From contig DHDH01000031.1 in assembly GCA_002399235.1 (NCBI GenBank), positions 1 to 6,575 on the forward strand: 6,575 nt of DNA, in the 5' to 3' direction. Below the pieces are notes generated by a model. It had not been told where the DNA came from and made no database searches. It saw only the letters and a program-made list of their open reading frames with translations. The first letter of the stretch is position 1. Each line of letters begins with the position of its first letter. Origin of the DNA: Firmicutes bacterium UBA4881. Its GTDB lineage: Bacteria; Bacillota; DTU065. The position numbers and the translations under genes were made by a program. This document shows, one piece after another, positions 1 through 5,644 of the stretch.

Positions 1-2
1 CT

Positions 3-323
3 TCAAATGGGGTACAACTTAATGTTATGGTTTGGTTTTTTACCAAACGAGGTAAAAAGCGAGTCTTTTATACTATCGATGTCAAGCCCAAATTTTAATG
101 TTCTAGCTAGCTCTTTAATATGGTCGTTCGCATTTTTTCCATAGGAGATAATTATTTTCGTGTCTTGGTACCAGAGAAGTAAATCATATTGTCTTGTATA
201 TCCAGGTTGGATTTTATTTCGCTCCTCGGAATAGGTGGTTGCTATTTCATTATCTTTAACATAGGCTATGTCTATCCCCAGCCAGTGCGAATAGTATTTT
301 AAGGTAGTACTATAAAAATCCAT
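3..323 (-). CDS. Hypothetical protein resembling the N-terminal domain of a clostridial GNAT acetyltransferase; possibly truncated
   Basis: This 106-residue reading frame starts at an ATG preceded by GGGGG about six bases upstream, a usable ribosome binding site. It opens MDFYSTTLKYYSHWLGID and later has IQPGYTRQYDLLLWY and IIISYGKNA. From memory, this pattern (an aromatic helix, then xIxxGYxxxYD, then vIISYG) resembles the N-terminal half of two-domain GNAT-family proteins of roughly 250-280 residues in Clostridia, whose acetyl-CoA-binding fold lies in the C-terminal half. That half is absent: a TGA closes the frame at positions 5-3. The last sense codons lie in a CCCC run, and removing one C would reopen the frame (Tyr-Pro-Phe-Glu), so a frameshifted gene is possible. 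The window ends two bases after the stop, so this cannot be settled here. No catalytic motif is visible. It is divergent from the methyltransferase gene. Confidence 0.5.
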   Translation of the reverse strand: MDFYSTTLKYYSHWLGIDIAYVKDNEIATTYSEERNKIQPGYTRQYDLLLWYQDTKIIISYGKNANDHIKELARTLKFGLDIDSIKDSLFTSFGKKPNHNIKLYPI

Positions 324-526
324 ATTATACCCCCATTTTCATGCAAAAACTTTAATTTAACAACTGCCTTTAAGAAACCAAGGTAAAAAGGAAATCTTTC
401 TTTGAACATTCGTGAGGTTTAAAACTAACCCTTTTTAAGGGAAACAGAAAGCTATTTAGAGCTAGTTTGATATTTAGATTTAATCAACAATTAAAGAAAT
501 TACTAACCTAATCGTAAGAGATGAAG

Positions 527-555
527 TTGACATAACTAAGTAATAATGCTACAAT
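527..555 (+). promoter_or_regulatory. Sigma-A-type promoter with extended -10, for the methyltransferase
   Basis: A perfect -35 TTGACA (527-532) is followed after exactly 17 bases by TACAAT (550-555), a 5/6 match to the -10 consensus. The preceding TGC supplies a TGn extended -10. Transcription would begin near 562, giving a leader of about 160 bases before the TTG start at 725. This is the best promoter in the window. Confidence 0.8.
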
Positions 556-629
556 TTCTGAAAGTAATTATTTGAAGTAATTAATTGTAGAATGTGAAAT
601 TGTTTATCGTTAGTTACTTTAAGTAATTA
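538..629 (+). repeat. Direct repeats of AAGTAATTA over the promoter and leader
   Basis: The nonamer AAGTAATTA occurs at 562-570, 575-583 and 621-629, with a one-mismatch copy AAGTAATAA at 538-546. The first copy lies in the promoter spacer and the second begins at the predicted transcription start. The last copy is part of a small palindrome, TTACTTTAAGTAA, at 614-626. The placement is what an operator for a transcription factor would show, but no regulator gene is in view. Confidence 0.5.
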
Positions 630-660
630 CAAGTAGGGATTACATCGATAAGGACAATTT
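597..660 (+). promoter_or_regulatory. Potential leader RNA stem upstream of the methyltransferase
   Basis: Bases 597-609 (AAATTGTTTATCG) can pair completely with 646-660 (CGATAA, two bulged G, ACAATTT), giving 13 base pairs with one two-base bulge. They enclose a loop containing the palindrome TTACTTTAAGTAA. A run of five T at 658-662 overlaps and follows the right arm, so an attenuator is conceivable. The stem is AT-rich and no known riboswitch class is recognised. Confidence 0.35.
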
Positions 661-724
661 TTAGGGTTTATTTTGGAATTAGTTATGGCTGTATCATCTC
701 CAAAAAGAGCAGGGGGTAACAATT

Positions 725-1519
725 TTGTTAGTTCAATATTATACAACTTATGACGAGAAAAGACGACTCAAAAAGGATAATGCTCATTTGGTAGAATACC
801 GAACAACTTTGCACTATCTCCAAAAATATATAATGAATTTATCACGGGGTTCAACTCTGCTTGATAGTTGTGCTGGATGTGGTGTATATGCATTTCCTCT
901 TGCTGAAATGGGTTTCGAAGTTACCGCAGTCGATCTAATGCAAAAACATGTAGACATAATAAAAACTTCGAATAAAAGTAGTTTACTTAAGAATGTCTAT
1001 CAAGGTAATGTGCTTGATATGTCAAGGTTTGCTGAGAATTCTTTTGACGTAGTATTATGCTTTGGAGCGTTATATCATTTACAGATTTCTACCGAAAGAG
1101 AAAAGTGCATTCAAGAATGTTTAAGAGTTTTAAAAGGTGGGGGACTAATATTCTTTGCTTATATCAACCGCAATGCTATTTTTATAAATCATTTCAAACA
1201 TAGTCCAGTTGATATAAAAGAACTAGACGAGTTATTGTTAACTGGGAGAAATGGTGTGTTTTATGGAATGGATTTTGAAGAACCGGATATGCTTGCTGGT
1301 AAGTTAAAAATTGATAAAATAGCAAATATCGCTATAGATGGACTTAGTTATCCATTAGCGGATCAAATTAATATACTTGACGAAGAGCAATTTGAAACAT
1401 ATATGAAATATCATCTTGCAACCTGTGAACAAAAAGCACTTTTAGGACACAGCATGCATGGATTATGGATTGGGAGGAAAACCAATGGAAAAAGTTTACC
1501 TAACGAAACTTACCCTTAA
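725..1519 (+). CDS. Class I SAM-dependent methyltransferase
   Basis: A 264-residue cytosolic Rossmann-fold methyltransferase (Methyltransferase_11/25 type) that would transfer a methyl group from S-adenosylmethionine; the acceptor cannot be told from sequence. Motif I is LLDSCAGCGVYAFPLAE (residues 45-61), a variant of the usual D-x-G-x-G-x-G loop; VTAVDL (66-71) provides the acidic residue that binds the SAM ribose; FDVVLCFGALYHL (107-119) is motif II; LRVLKGGGLIFF (133-144) is the post-II strand. The N-terminal YYTTYDEKRRL(x)7HLVEY block is typical of a clostridial subfamily. The start is TTG: AGGGGG at 711-716 sits eight bases upstream, the frame is closed by a TAG at 680-682, and no better start lies between. 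The last ~12 residues run over the beginning of the downstream acetyltransferase remnant (35-base overlap) and may be an acquired extension. The two were probably co-transcribed from the promoter at 527-555. Confidence 0.9.
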   Translation: MLVQYYTTYDEKRRLKKDNAHLVEYRTTLHYLQKYIMNLSRGSTLLDSCAGCGVYAFPLAEMGFEVTAVDLMQKHVDIIKTSNKSSLLKNVYQGNVLDMSRFAENSFDVVLCFGALYHLQISTEREKCIQECLRVLKGGGLIFFAYINRNAIFINHFKHSPVDIKELDELLLTGRNGVFYGMDFEEPDMLAGKLKIDKIANIAIDGLSYPLADQINILDEEQFETYMKYHLATCEQKALLGHSMHGLWIGRKTNGKSLPNETYP

Positions 1520-2056
1520 AGATAGAGAAGAATATGTTTCGCTGATGAGAGAAAGGGAAGCTGAGGGAGAAAGAATTACCCTAACTGTTTTAAAAGGTTA
1601 TAAACAAGGTTATTTAGAGTTTTGAAATAACCTTGACGATATGGAAAATGGTGTTGGTTTGGAAGACAATTTAGTTCCTTCATCCACATGGGTACTAAAA
1701 AAACAATAAAGAACGCATTTTGGGTGGTATTTTAATTCGACATAAGTTAAACGAAGCATTAAAGTTATACGGAGGTCACATAGGTTATGGAATAAGGCCA
1801 TAAGAGAGAAATAAGGGTTATGGCCATAAAACAACTTTCACTTGCACATATTAAGGCTAAAGAATTAAAAATTCAATCAATATGTATTTCTTGCGATTTG
1901 GCTAATATAGCATCGGCAACTGTAATCGAAAATAATGTTGGTATATTAGCTTGGGAAGGTATATATGAATCTTTAAACAAAAGCATTAGCAGATATTATA
2001 TTGAGATAGACAAAGCTATGAAAAATGGTACAAATAATCCAAGCATTGATGAATAG
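1485..2056 (+). pseudogene. GNAT-family N-acetyltransferase pseudogene (two stops, two frameshifts)
   Basis: Reading through four lesions gives a continuous protein of about 189 residues, a normal length for a single-domain GNAT. It starts at ATG 1485 behind GGGAGG (1472-1477), inside the methyltransferase gene. Lesions: TGA at 1623-1625 (frame continues unchanged as NNLDDMENGVGL); one extra A in the A7 run 1697-1703; TAA at 1801-1803 where a Ser TCA is likely ancestral (GIRP-stop-ERNKGYG); and one extra base near 1822-1825. Correcting the two indels leaves 570 bases, divisible by three. The restored protein shows the family's conserved parts in order: VPSSTWVL, ILGGILIRHKLNEAL, GGHIGYGIRP, the acetyl-CoA loop ERNKGYG, and DLANIASATVIENN near the C-terminus. 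GNAT enzymes transfer acetyl from acetyl-CoA to an amine; the substrate is unknown. The ATG-initiated stretch 1820-2056 (78 residues) is only the C-terminal remnant and lacks the cofactor loop. Confidence 0.87.
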
Positions 2057-2077
2057 GTGAAAGTTAAAATTTAACAT

Positions 2078-2113
2078 AAAGAGCTCCTGCCAGTGATTAG
2101 GTGGGAGCTCTTT
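2078..2113. terminator. Rho-independent terminator between convergent genes, possibly bidirectional
   Basis: Arms 2078-2091 (AAAGAGCTCCTGCC) and 2100-2113 (GGTGGGAGCTCTTT) form a 14-base-pair stem with two G-T wobbles and an eight-base loop. T runs end the stem on both strands (CTCTTTATAA on plus, CTCTTTATG on minus). It lies just past the acetyltransferase pseudogene and just past the stop of the opposing LOG-family gene, so it can serve both. Confidence 0.8.
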
Positions 2114-2131
2114 ATAACTTAAGTAAACATA

Positions 2132-2716
2132 TTATTTGTGATTAAGTATCTGCCATTTACTAGTAGATTCAGGGGGTGTATATTGGACCATCTCTTCAAT
2201 TAGTTTTTCAGGGTTATCATTTAGAAGAATAAGGTCTAAGTTAGAATGATCCATAAAGCCTTCTTCAGCAGCTTTTTCTAGCATCTTAATAAGAGGATCA
2301 AAGAAATTACATATATTTAAAAGGCCAATTGGCTTTTTATGAATACCAAGTTGTGCCCAGCTAAGCATTTCAAATAATTCTTCAAAAGTTCCTAAGCCAC
2401 CTGGAAGTGTAATAAAACCATCGGCAAGTTCAGCCATCTTTTGCTTTCTTTCGCTCATATTTTTTACTTCAATTAATTTTGTTAAGTTACGGTGTACTAT
2501 TTCGCCTGAGAAAAGATTTTTAGGTATTACCCCAGTTACAGAGCCATTATTTTTCAAAACTTCGTTAGCTGTTGTACCCATAAGACCAATATTTGAACCA
2601 CCATAAACTAATTCAAGCTTGTTTTTGGCTAAGGATTGGCCCAGCTTTTGTGCACCTTCCTTATACTGAGGACGTAAACCACTATTCGAACCCGAATAAA
2701 CACAAATTCTTTGCAT
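2132..2716 (-). CDS. LOG-family nucleotide 5'-monophosphate phosphoribohydrolase (TIGR00730, Rossmann fold)
   Basis: A 194-residue cytosolic protein of the LOG / YvdD type, the usual length for the family. Characterised members hydrolyse the N-glycosidic bond of cytokinin ribotides or nucleoside monophosphates, releasing free base and ribose 5-phosphate; many homologues are misnamed lysine decarboxylase. Visible motifs: ICVYSGS at the first strand (4-10), YGGSNIGLMG (38-47), MSERKQKM (87-94) with the conserved Arg-Lys, and the diagnostic PGGxGTxxE motif as PGGLGTFEE (105-113). I place the start at ATG 2716-2714 because GGAGG lies eight bases upstream; the ATG 15 bases further upstream (2731) overlaps that Shine-Dalgarno and would be unsupported. 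The gene stands alone, bounded by terminators. Its natural substrate in this organism is not evident from context. Confidence 0.93.
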   Translation of the reverse strand: MQRICVYSGSNSGLRPQYKEGAQKLGQSLAKNKLELVYGGSNIGLMGTTANEVLKNNGSVTGVIPKNLFSGEIVHRNLTKLIEVKNMSERKQKMAELADGFITLPGGLGTFEELFEMLSWAQLGIHKKPIGLLNICNFFDPLIKMLEKAAEEGFMDHSNLDLILLNDNPEKLIEEMVQYTPPESTSKWQILNHK

Positions 2717-2741
2717 GAATGATTCCTCCATTATTAACGAA

Positions 2742-2777
2742 ATTATATCTTCGTAGATAGAACTATTTAACTATCTA
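2742..2777 (-). promoter_or_regulatory. Possible proximal promoter with operator-like inverted repeat
   Basis: On the minus strand a perfect TATAAT (2742-2747) lies 17 bases from a weak -35, TTAAAT (2765-2770). The inverted repeat TAGATAG (2754-2760) / CTATCTA (2771-2777) brackets that -35, as a repressor site might. The -35 match is poor, so this is tentative; the upstream promoter at 2879-2887 is an alternative. Confidence 0.3.
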
Positions 2778-2780
2778 GAC

Positions 2781-2818
2781 GGAAAATAATCTTGCTATTT
2801 AATAAGATGTTATTTTCC
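2781..2818 (-). promoter_or_regulatory. Leader hairpin upstream of the LOG-family gene
   Basis: GGAAAATAATCTT (2781-2793) pairs with 2804-2818 over 13 base pairs with a two-base bulge (2809-2810) and a ten-base loop. If transcription starts at the upstream promoter (near 2872) the hairpin lies in the leader. No T run follows on the minus strand, so it is not a terminator. Confidence 0.35.
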
Positions 2819-2825
2819 TCAACCT

Positions 2826-2839
2826 GTTTGCCAGCAAAC
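2826..2839. promoter_or_regulatory. Perfect palindrome GTTTGC-CA-GCAAAC, operator-like
   Basis: Two perfect six-base arms separated by two bases form a 14-base palindrome, GTTTGCCAGCAAAC. It lies about 35-45 bases downstream of the predicted start from the extended -10 promoter. The symmetry and length suit a dimeric DNA-binding protein better than an RNA hairpin, since the loop would be only two bases. No regulator is identified. Confidence 0.3.
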
Positions 2840-2878
2840 TAAAACCTCTGTCTTAATGAAAACAAGTCTTTAAATATT

Positions 2879-2887
2879 ATTATACCA
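2879..2887 (-). promoter_or_regulatory. Extended -10 promoter for the LOG-family gene
   Basis: The minus strand reads TGGTATAAT, a perfect TATAAT with a TGn extension. The -35 position is poor (TTCGTT at 17 bases), which extended -10 promoters tolerate. Transcription would start near 2872, giving a leader of about 155 bases. Confidence 0.5.
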
Positions 2888-2966
2888 ATACTCATGAGAA
2901 AAACGAATAACTTGCAAAATAGAGAAGAATTAATTACTGCCTGTGAAGTTTACCAAGTAAAGAGAA

Positions 2967-2999
2967 TAACCCACAGGTGCAAAAAGCATCTGTGGGTTA
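2967..2999 (-). terminator. Rho-independent terminator of the lipoprotein gene
   Basis: Arms 2967-2980 (TAACCCACAGGTGC) and 2986-2999 (GCATCTGTGGGTTA) give a 14-base-pair stem with one G-T wobble and a five-base loop. On the minus strand the stem is followed by TTCTCTTTAC, a moderate T-rich tail. It begins about 50 bases beyond the lipoprotein stop and separates that gene from the LOG-family gene. Confidence 0.8.
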
Positions 3000-3049
3000 A
3001 AAGTTGTTGCCCCTTAGAAATCAATATAAGCTAATTTCTAAAGTTTTGT

Positions 3050-5257
3050 TTATAGATTACCATGGAACAGGTTGTCTGGCACGTTATCTATAAAAGTACT
3101 AGCAGCTTCGATTTGCGCTTCCGTTGTTAGAATTTCGCCCAGAGGATTAGTAATTAGTGCTGTCGTATATTGGTAGATACCACCACCACGAGGGTTTAGA
3201 GCAGTAGCTTTATTGTTCTTTATGGTGTTATATTGTATAGCAATACGAGCATTTCCAATAACACTTATCGCGCCACCGAAAGAATAACTAGAACTGTTGG
3301 TGCCATTAACACACGATTCGTTGTCACTAATTATGTTGTCTAAAAGAAGAACTTGAGAACTATCAGAAACAGAGATAGCTCCTCCATAAGCACTGCCACC
3401 TAAAGCTACATTGTTGCTTATAGTATTACTTTGTAAGGCTAAAACAGCTGAACCTGATGAATAAATAGCTCCTCCCATAGTACAGTTGGCATAGCTTGAG
3501 GTAGCTTTATTGCCAGTAATGTTGTTGTTAATAATAGTTAGGTTAGTTTCATTATTTGCACATATAGCTCCACCAAAGGACCCAGCTGAATTATTAACGA
3601 AATTATTATTGTGTATTAGAAGATTTGAGTTTCCTTCTGCGCAAATAGCACCACCACTATGGGCAGCTTTATTATTAATGAAGTCATTTTCGGTTAAGGT
3701 TATTACTGAGTTATATGCATATAAACCTGCACCTAAGGAAATAAAACTAATATTTCTACTGAAAGAGTTGCTTTGTAAAGTTGCACTTGAATTGGTAACA
3801 GATATAGCACCATAGTGTTGTCCCATATTGTCGCTAAGAATATTGTTATTTAAAGTAAGGGTAGAATTGCTAGTGGCATTTAAAATGCTACCATTTTCTG
3901 TGGTATTAGTACTTATACTATTGGAAACTAAAGTCATTTTTGAGCCACCACTAGCAACTATTAGTCCTGTATATTTAGCTTTGTTGCTTATTATAGTACT
4001 TTCATTTAGAGTTACGGTAGATTGAGTATCAAAGTACATTAACCCTCCACATTCAAGATAGTTTTTCATAAAGGTGGTATTGGTTATTAAAAAGTTTTGA
4101 GCATTGTTACCATGAATAAACCCATTAAAGCTTAAATTATTATTGTCAGATATATCGCAGTGATCAAGTGTGAAGTTTGTAGTGTTTACAAGCGTTAGTA
4201 TACTAGCAAAGTTAGCTATTTTAAAACCTTGAATTACCACATTTTCTTCGTTGTTTTTAGCTGTTATACAAAAACCGTTTTGACCATTACCATCAATTAT
4301 CGTTTGTGCAACTACAGTTGGGTCAAGTGGGTTGGTACTGGATATAATAAGATCTTTCTTACCAAGTAAATCAAGTTTCTCTAAATAGATACCCGGTGAG
4401 ACAATGATTTTATTCCCTGGTGTAGCTGCAGTAATGGCTGCTTGGATGGTAGCATATTGCTCTGGTACTCTTTTAATAACTTCTTCAAAAACTGCAGTTA
4501 CAGCTCTATTTTGATCCATAGAAACAGTGACTGGACTTGTTCCAGAGGCATCTAGTTGCCAACCTACAAAACGATAATCTTCATGAGGTTGTGCTACCAA
4601 TTCTACTGACTGATCATAGTCATAACCAGTTCCATTATCATCAGGATTTTTAACTACCATACCCTTACCTACGATGTTAATAGTTAAAGAGTTCTTTTTT
4701 TTCGCTTTATAAGGGCCAGCCCAATTACTAGATTGGCCTGTTTTATCAACAGAAGAGAGCCAATAGTAATAATCATTGACATCGCTAAGTGGTACATCTA
4801 CATAAACTGTTTCTTGAAGGGGTTCGGTATTTAAAATGACTTTTTCGCTAGTTTCGCTGAGACTACGAGCAATATTATAACCAGCGATATCATTTACTGC
4901 TAACCAGGTAAGAGTTATTGCATTAGTTTGCACGGTGATGGTCATTTCTTTAGGAGCTTCTAACAAAGCAAAATTGGCTTTAAGCTGATAATTTTTATCA
5001 GTCTTAATCTCTAAAACCGGGTTAGCACTTTTCAGATCGCCCTCCCAATCCTTGAAAAACCATCCATCAGCTGGAATGGCTTCTAGTCTAACTAATAAGC
5101 CAGATTTATAACCTTTGCCCAAATCGTCCGGATTTTTTTTCACCATGCCGTTACCAACAATAGAAATATCAAGTTTGATTTTTTTACCAAAACAACCAGC
5201 AATTAACATTGAGCTAATTATTAGTAGCAAAAGTAGCCAGACTATCTTTTTTGACAT
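3050..5257 (-). CDS. Large surface lipoprotein: InlB-B-like repeat, FnIII-like, InlB-B-like repeat, right-handed beta-helix
   Basis: A 735-residue exported protein. The N-terminus has two lysines, a leucine-rich membrane segment and the lipobox LIAGC, so Cys22 should be lipidated and the protein anchored to the outer face of the membrane. Then: a divergent InlB B-repeat-like module (about 28-98) with IVGNGMVKKNPDD and a WEG core; a fibronectin-III-like module (about 101-185, ending YYYWLSSVDKTGQSSNW); a second B-repeat-like module (about 190-259, IVGKGMVVKNPDD); and a pectate-lyase-like parallel beta-helix (about 263-700) opening with YATIQAAITAATPG. The helix is rich in Asn ladders and repeats GGAI (near 535, 562, 595, 626, 661) preceded by F/I-xx-N. 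No lyase catalytic residues are evident, so adhesion or glycan binding is more likely than catalysis. ATG 5257 is chosen because GGAGGG (5269-5264) lies six bases upstream; a TTG directly before it is also in frame. No sorting signal is seen at the C-terminus. Confidence 0.9.
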   Translation of the reverse strand: MSKKIVWLLLLLIISSMLIAGCFGKKIKLDISIVGNGMVKKNPDDLGKGYKSGLLVRLEAIPADGWFFKDWEGDLKSANPVLEIKTDKNYQLKANFALLEAPKEMTITVQTNAITLTWLAVNDIAGYNIARSLSETSEKVILNTEPLQETVYVDVPLSDVNDYYYWLSSVDKTGQSSNWAGPYKAKKKNSLTINIVGKGMVVKNPDDNGTGYDYDQSVELVAQPHEDYRFVGWQLDASGTSPVTVSMDQNRAVTAVFEEVIKRVPEQYATIQAAITAATPGNKIIVSPGIYLEKLDLLGKKDLIISSTNPLDPTVVAQTIIDGNGQNGFCITAKNNEENVVIQGFKIANFASILTLVNTTNFTLDHCDISDNNNLSFNGFIHGNNAQNFLITNTTFMKNYLECGGLMYFDTQSTVTLNESTIISNKAKYTGLIVASGGSKMTLVSNSISTNTTENGSILNATSNSTLTLNNNILSDNMGQHYGAISVTNSSATLQSNSFSRNISFISLGAGLYAYNSVITLTENDFINNKAAHSGGAICAEGNSNLLIHNNNFVNNSAGSFGGAICANNETNLTIINNNITGNKATSSYANCTMGGAIYSSGSAVLALQSNTISNNVALGGSAYGGAISVSDSSQVLLLDNIISDNESCVNGTNSSSYSFGGAISVIGNARIAIQYNTIKNNKATALNPRGGGIYQYTTALITNPLGEILTTEAQIEAASTFIDNVPDNLFHGNL

Positions 5258-5351
5258 CAAGATCCCTCCACCCTTATGAGGTTAATTTAATACACAAGAA
5301 TCTAAGAAAAGTAAGATGATTTTAACTGTGCACATAAGTGGGAATAATTAA

Positions 5352-5381
5352 ATATTAACCCGAATTGGGATAGTTTGGCAA
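5352..5381 (-). promoter_or_regulatory. Possible promoter of the lipoprotein gene
   Basis: On the minus strand TTGCCA (5381-5376), a 5/6 match to the -35 consensus, is followed after 18 bases by TAATAT (5357-5352), a 4/6 match to the -10. The transcript would carry a leader of roughly 90 bases before the GGAGGG site and ATG at 5257. The -10 is weak, so the call is tentative. Confidence 0.35.
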
Positions 5382-5605
5382 GTTAATAATTATCGGACAA
5401 GAAACAGTAAATTATTTAGCCATACTAAATAGGAGTTATTTTTGAGTGGAAATATGACTACACAATAAGGAATGAGAAAATTTGGTTAGGTTAATGTCTC
5501 CAGAACAAAATTATGTATAAATCAATAGTGGGTGTCTTAAAATCGGTTCGAGTGGATATAAAACAAAAGATGAAATAGCTAAAAAACGGAGGGATATTTA
5601 AAAAT

Positions 5606-5639
5606 AAAAATGCCTCTAGTAGATGCTAGAAGCATTTTT
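5606..5639 (-). terminator. Rho-independent terminator of the CofE-like gene
   Basis: Arms 5606-5619 (AAAAATGCCTCTAG) and 5626-5639 (CTAGAAGCATTTTT) form a 14-base-pair stem with one G-T wobble and a six-base loop. Read on the minus strand it ends GGCATTTTTATTTTTAAA, a strong T tract. It starts six bases past the stop codon of the CofE-like gene, which shows that this gene is not co-transcribed with the lipoprotein. Confidence 0.88.
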
Positions 5640-5644
5640 GTTGC

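Larger units (their letters stand above)
324..724. other. Divergent intergenic region, non-coding, with promoter, repeats and leader structure
   Basis: About 400 bases separate the divergent genes. I find no convincing protein gene in it. It holds a strong plus-strand promoter at 527-555, a set of AAGTAATTA repeats at 538-629, a potential long stem at 597-660, and a short overlapping reading frame from 685. The left part (about 330-520) shows only small imperfect inverted repeats such as CCCTTTTTAAGGG at 430-442, and no clear promoter for the minus-strand gene. A TATAAT lies at 325-330 on the minus strand but falls inside the Shine-Dalgarno spacer, so it is probably fortuitous. Confidence 0.6.
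2717..3049. other. Intergenic region between the LOG gene and the lipoprotein gene, non-coding
   Basis: About 330 bases with no gene that I can support. From right to left on the minus strand it holds the lipoprotein terminator (2967-2999), an extended -10 promoter (2879-2887), a perfect palindrome (2826-2839), a long hairpin (2781-2818), and a second inverted repeat with a TATAAT (2742-2777), all leading to the LOG-family start. Confidence 0.6.
5258..5644. other. Intergenic region between the lipoprotein and CofE-like genes, non-coding
   Basis: About 390 bases without a supportable gene. It holds the terminator of the CofE-like gene (5606-5639) and a possible lipoprotein promoter (5352-5381). 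On the plus strand a stop-interrupted open stretch at 5476-5601 contains GYKTKDEIAKKRRDI ending in TAA; it could be a fossil coding remnant but I cannot assign it. Confidence 0.55.

Noticed and set aside
325..330. TATAAT on the minus strand just before the left-edge gene as its -10 box
   Set aside because: It lies between the Shine-Dalgarno and the ATG, so a transcript starting there would lack the ribosome binding site, and no -35 is present.
1697..1709. Programmed frameshifting at the A7 run to make a functional acetyltransferase
   Set aside because: A7 is slippery, but two in-frame stops and a second frameshift elsewhere in the gene would still block expression, so recoding does not rescue it.
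1610..1834. 74-residue minus-strand open frame
   Set aside because: It lies antisense within the acetyltransferase pseudogene, has no ribosome binding site, and its translation resembles no protein I know.
1820..2056. Open frame of 78 residues starting with ATG, as an independent gene
   Set aside because: It is the C-terminal part of the broken acetyltransferase: its sequence continues the upstream GNAT frames, and it has no proper Shine-Dalgarno and no cofactor loop.
3510..4025. Two plus-strand open frames (3510-3815, 3828-4025) with hydrophobic translations
   Set aside because: They are antisense shadows of the Asn/Ile/Leu-rich beta-helix repeats; the hydrophobicity follows from the reverse reading of Asn codons (AAT/AAC).
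5476..5601. Plus-strand stretch containing GYKTKDEIAKKRRDI, perhaps an integrase or other gene remnant
   Set aside because: It is interrupted by a TAA at 5518-5520, lacks a supported start, and the short composition-biased peptide cannot be assigned to a family.
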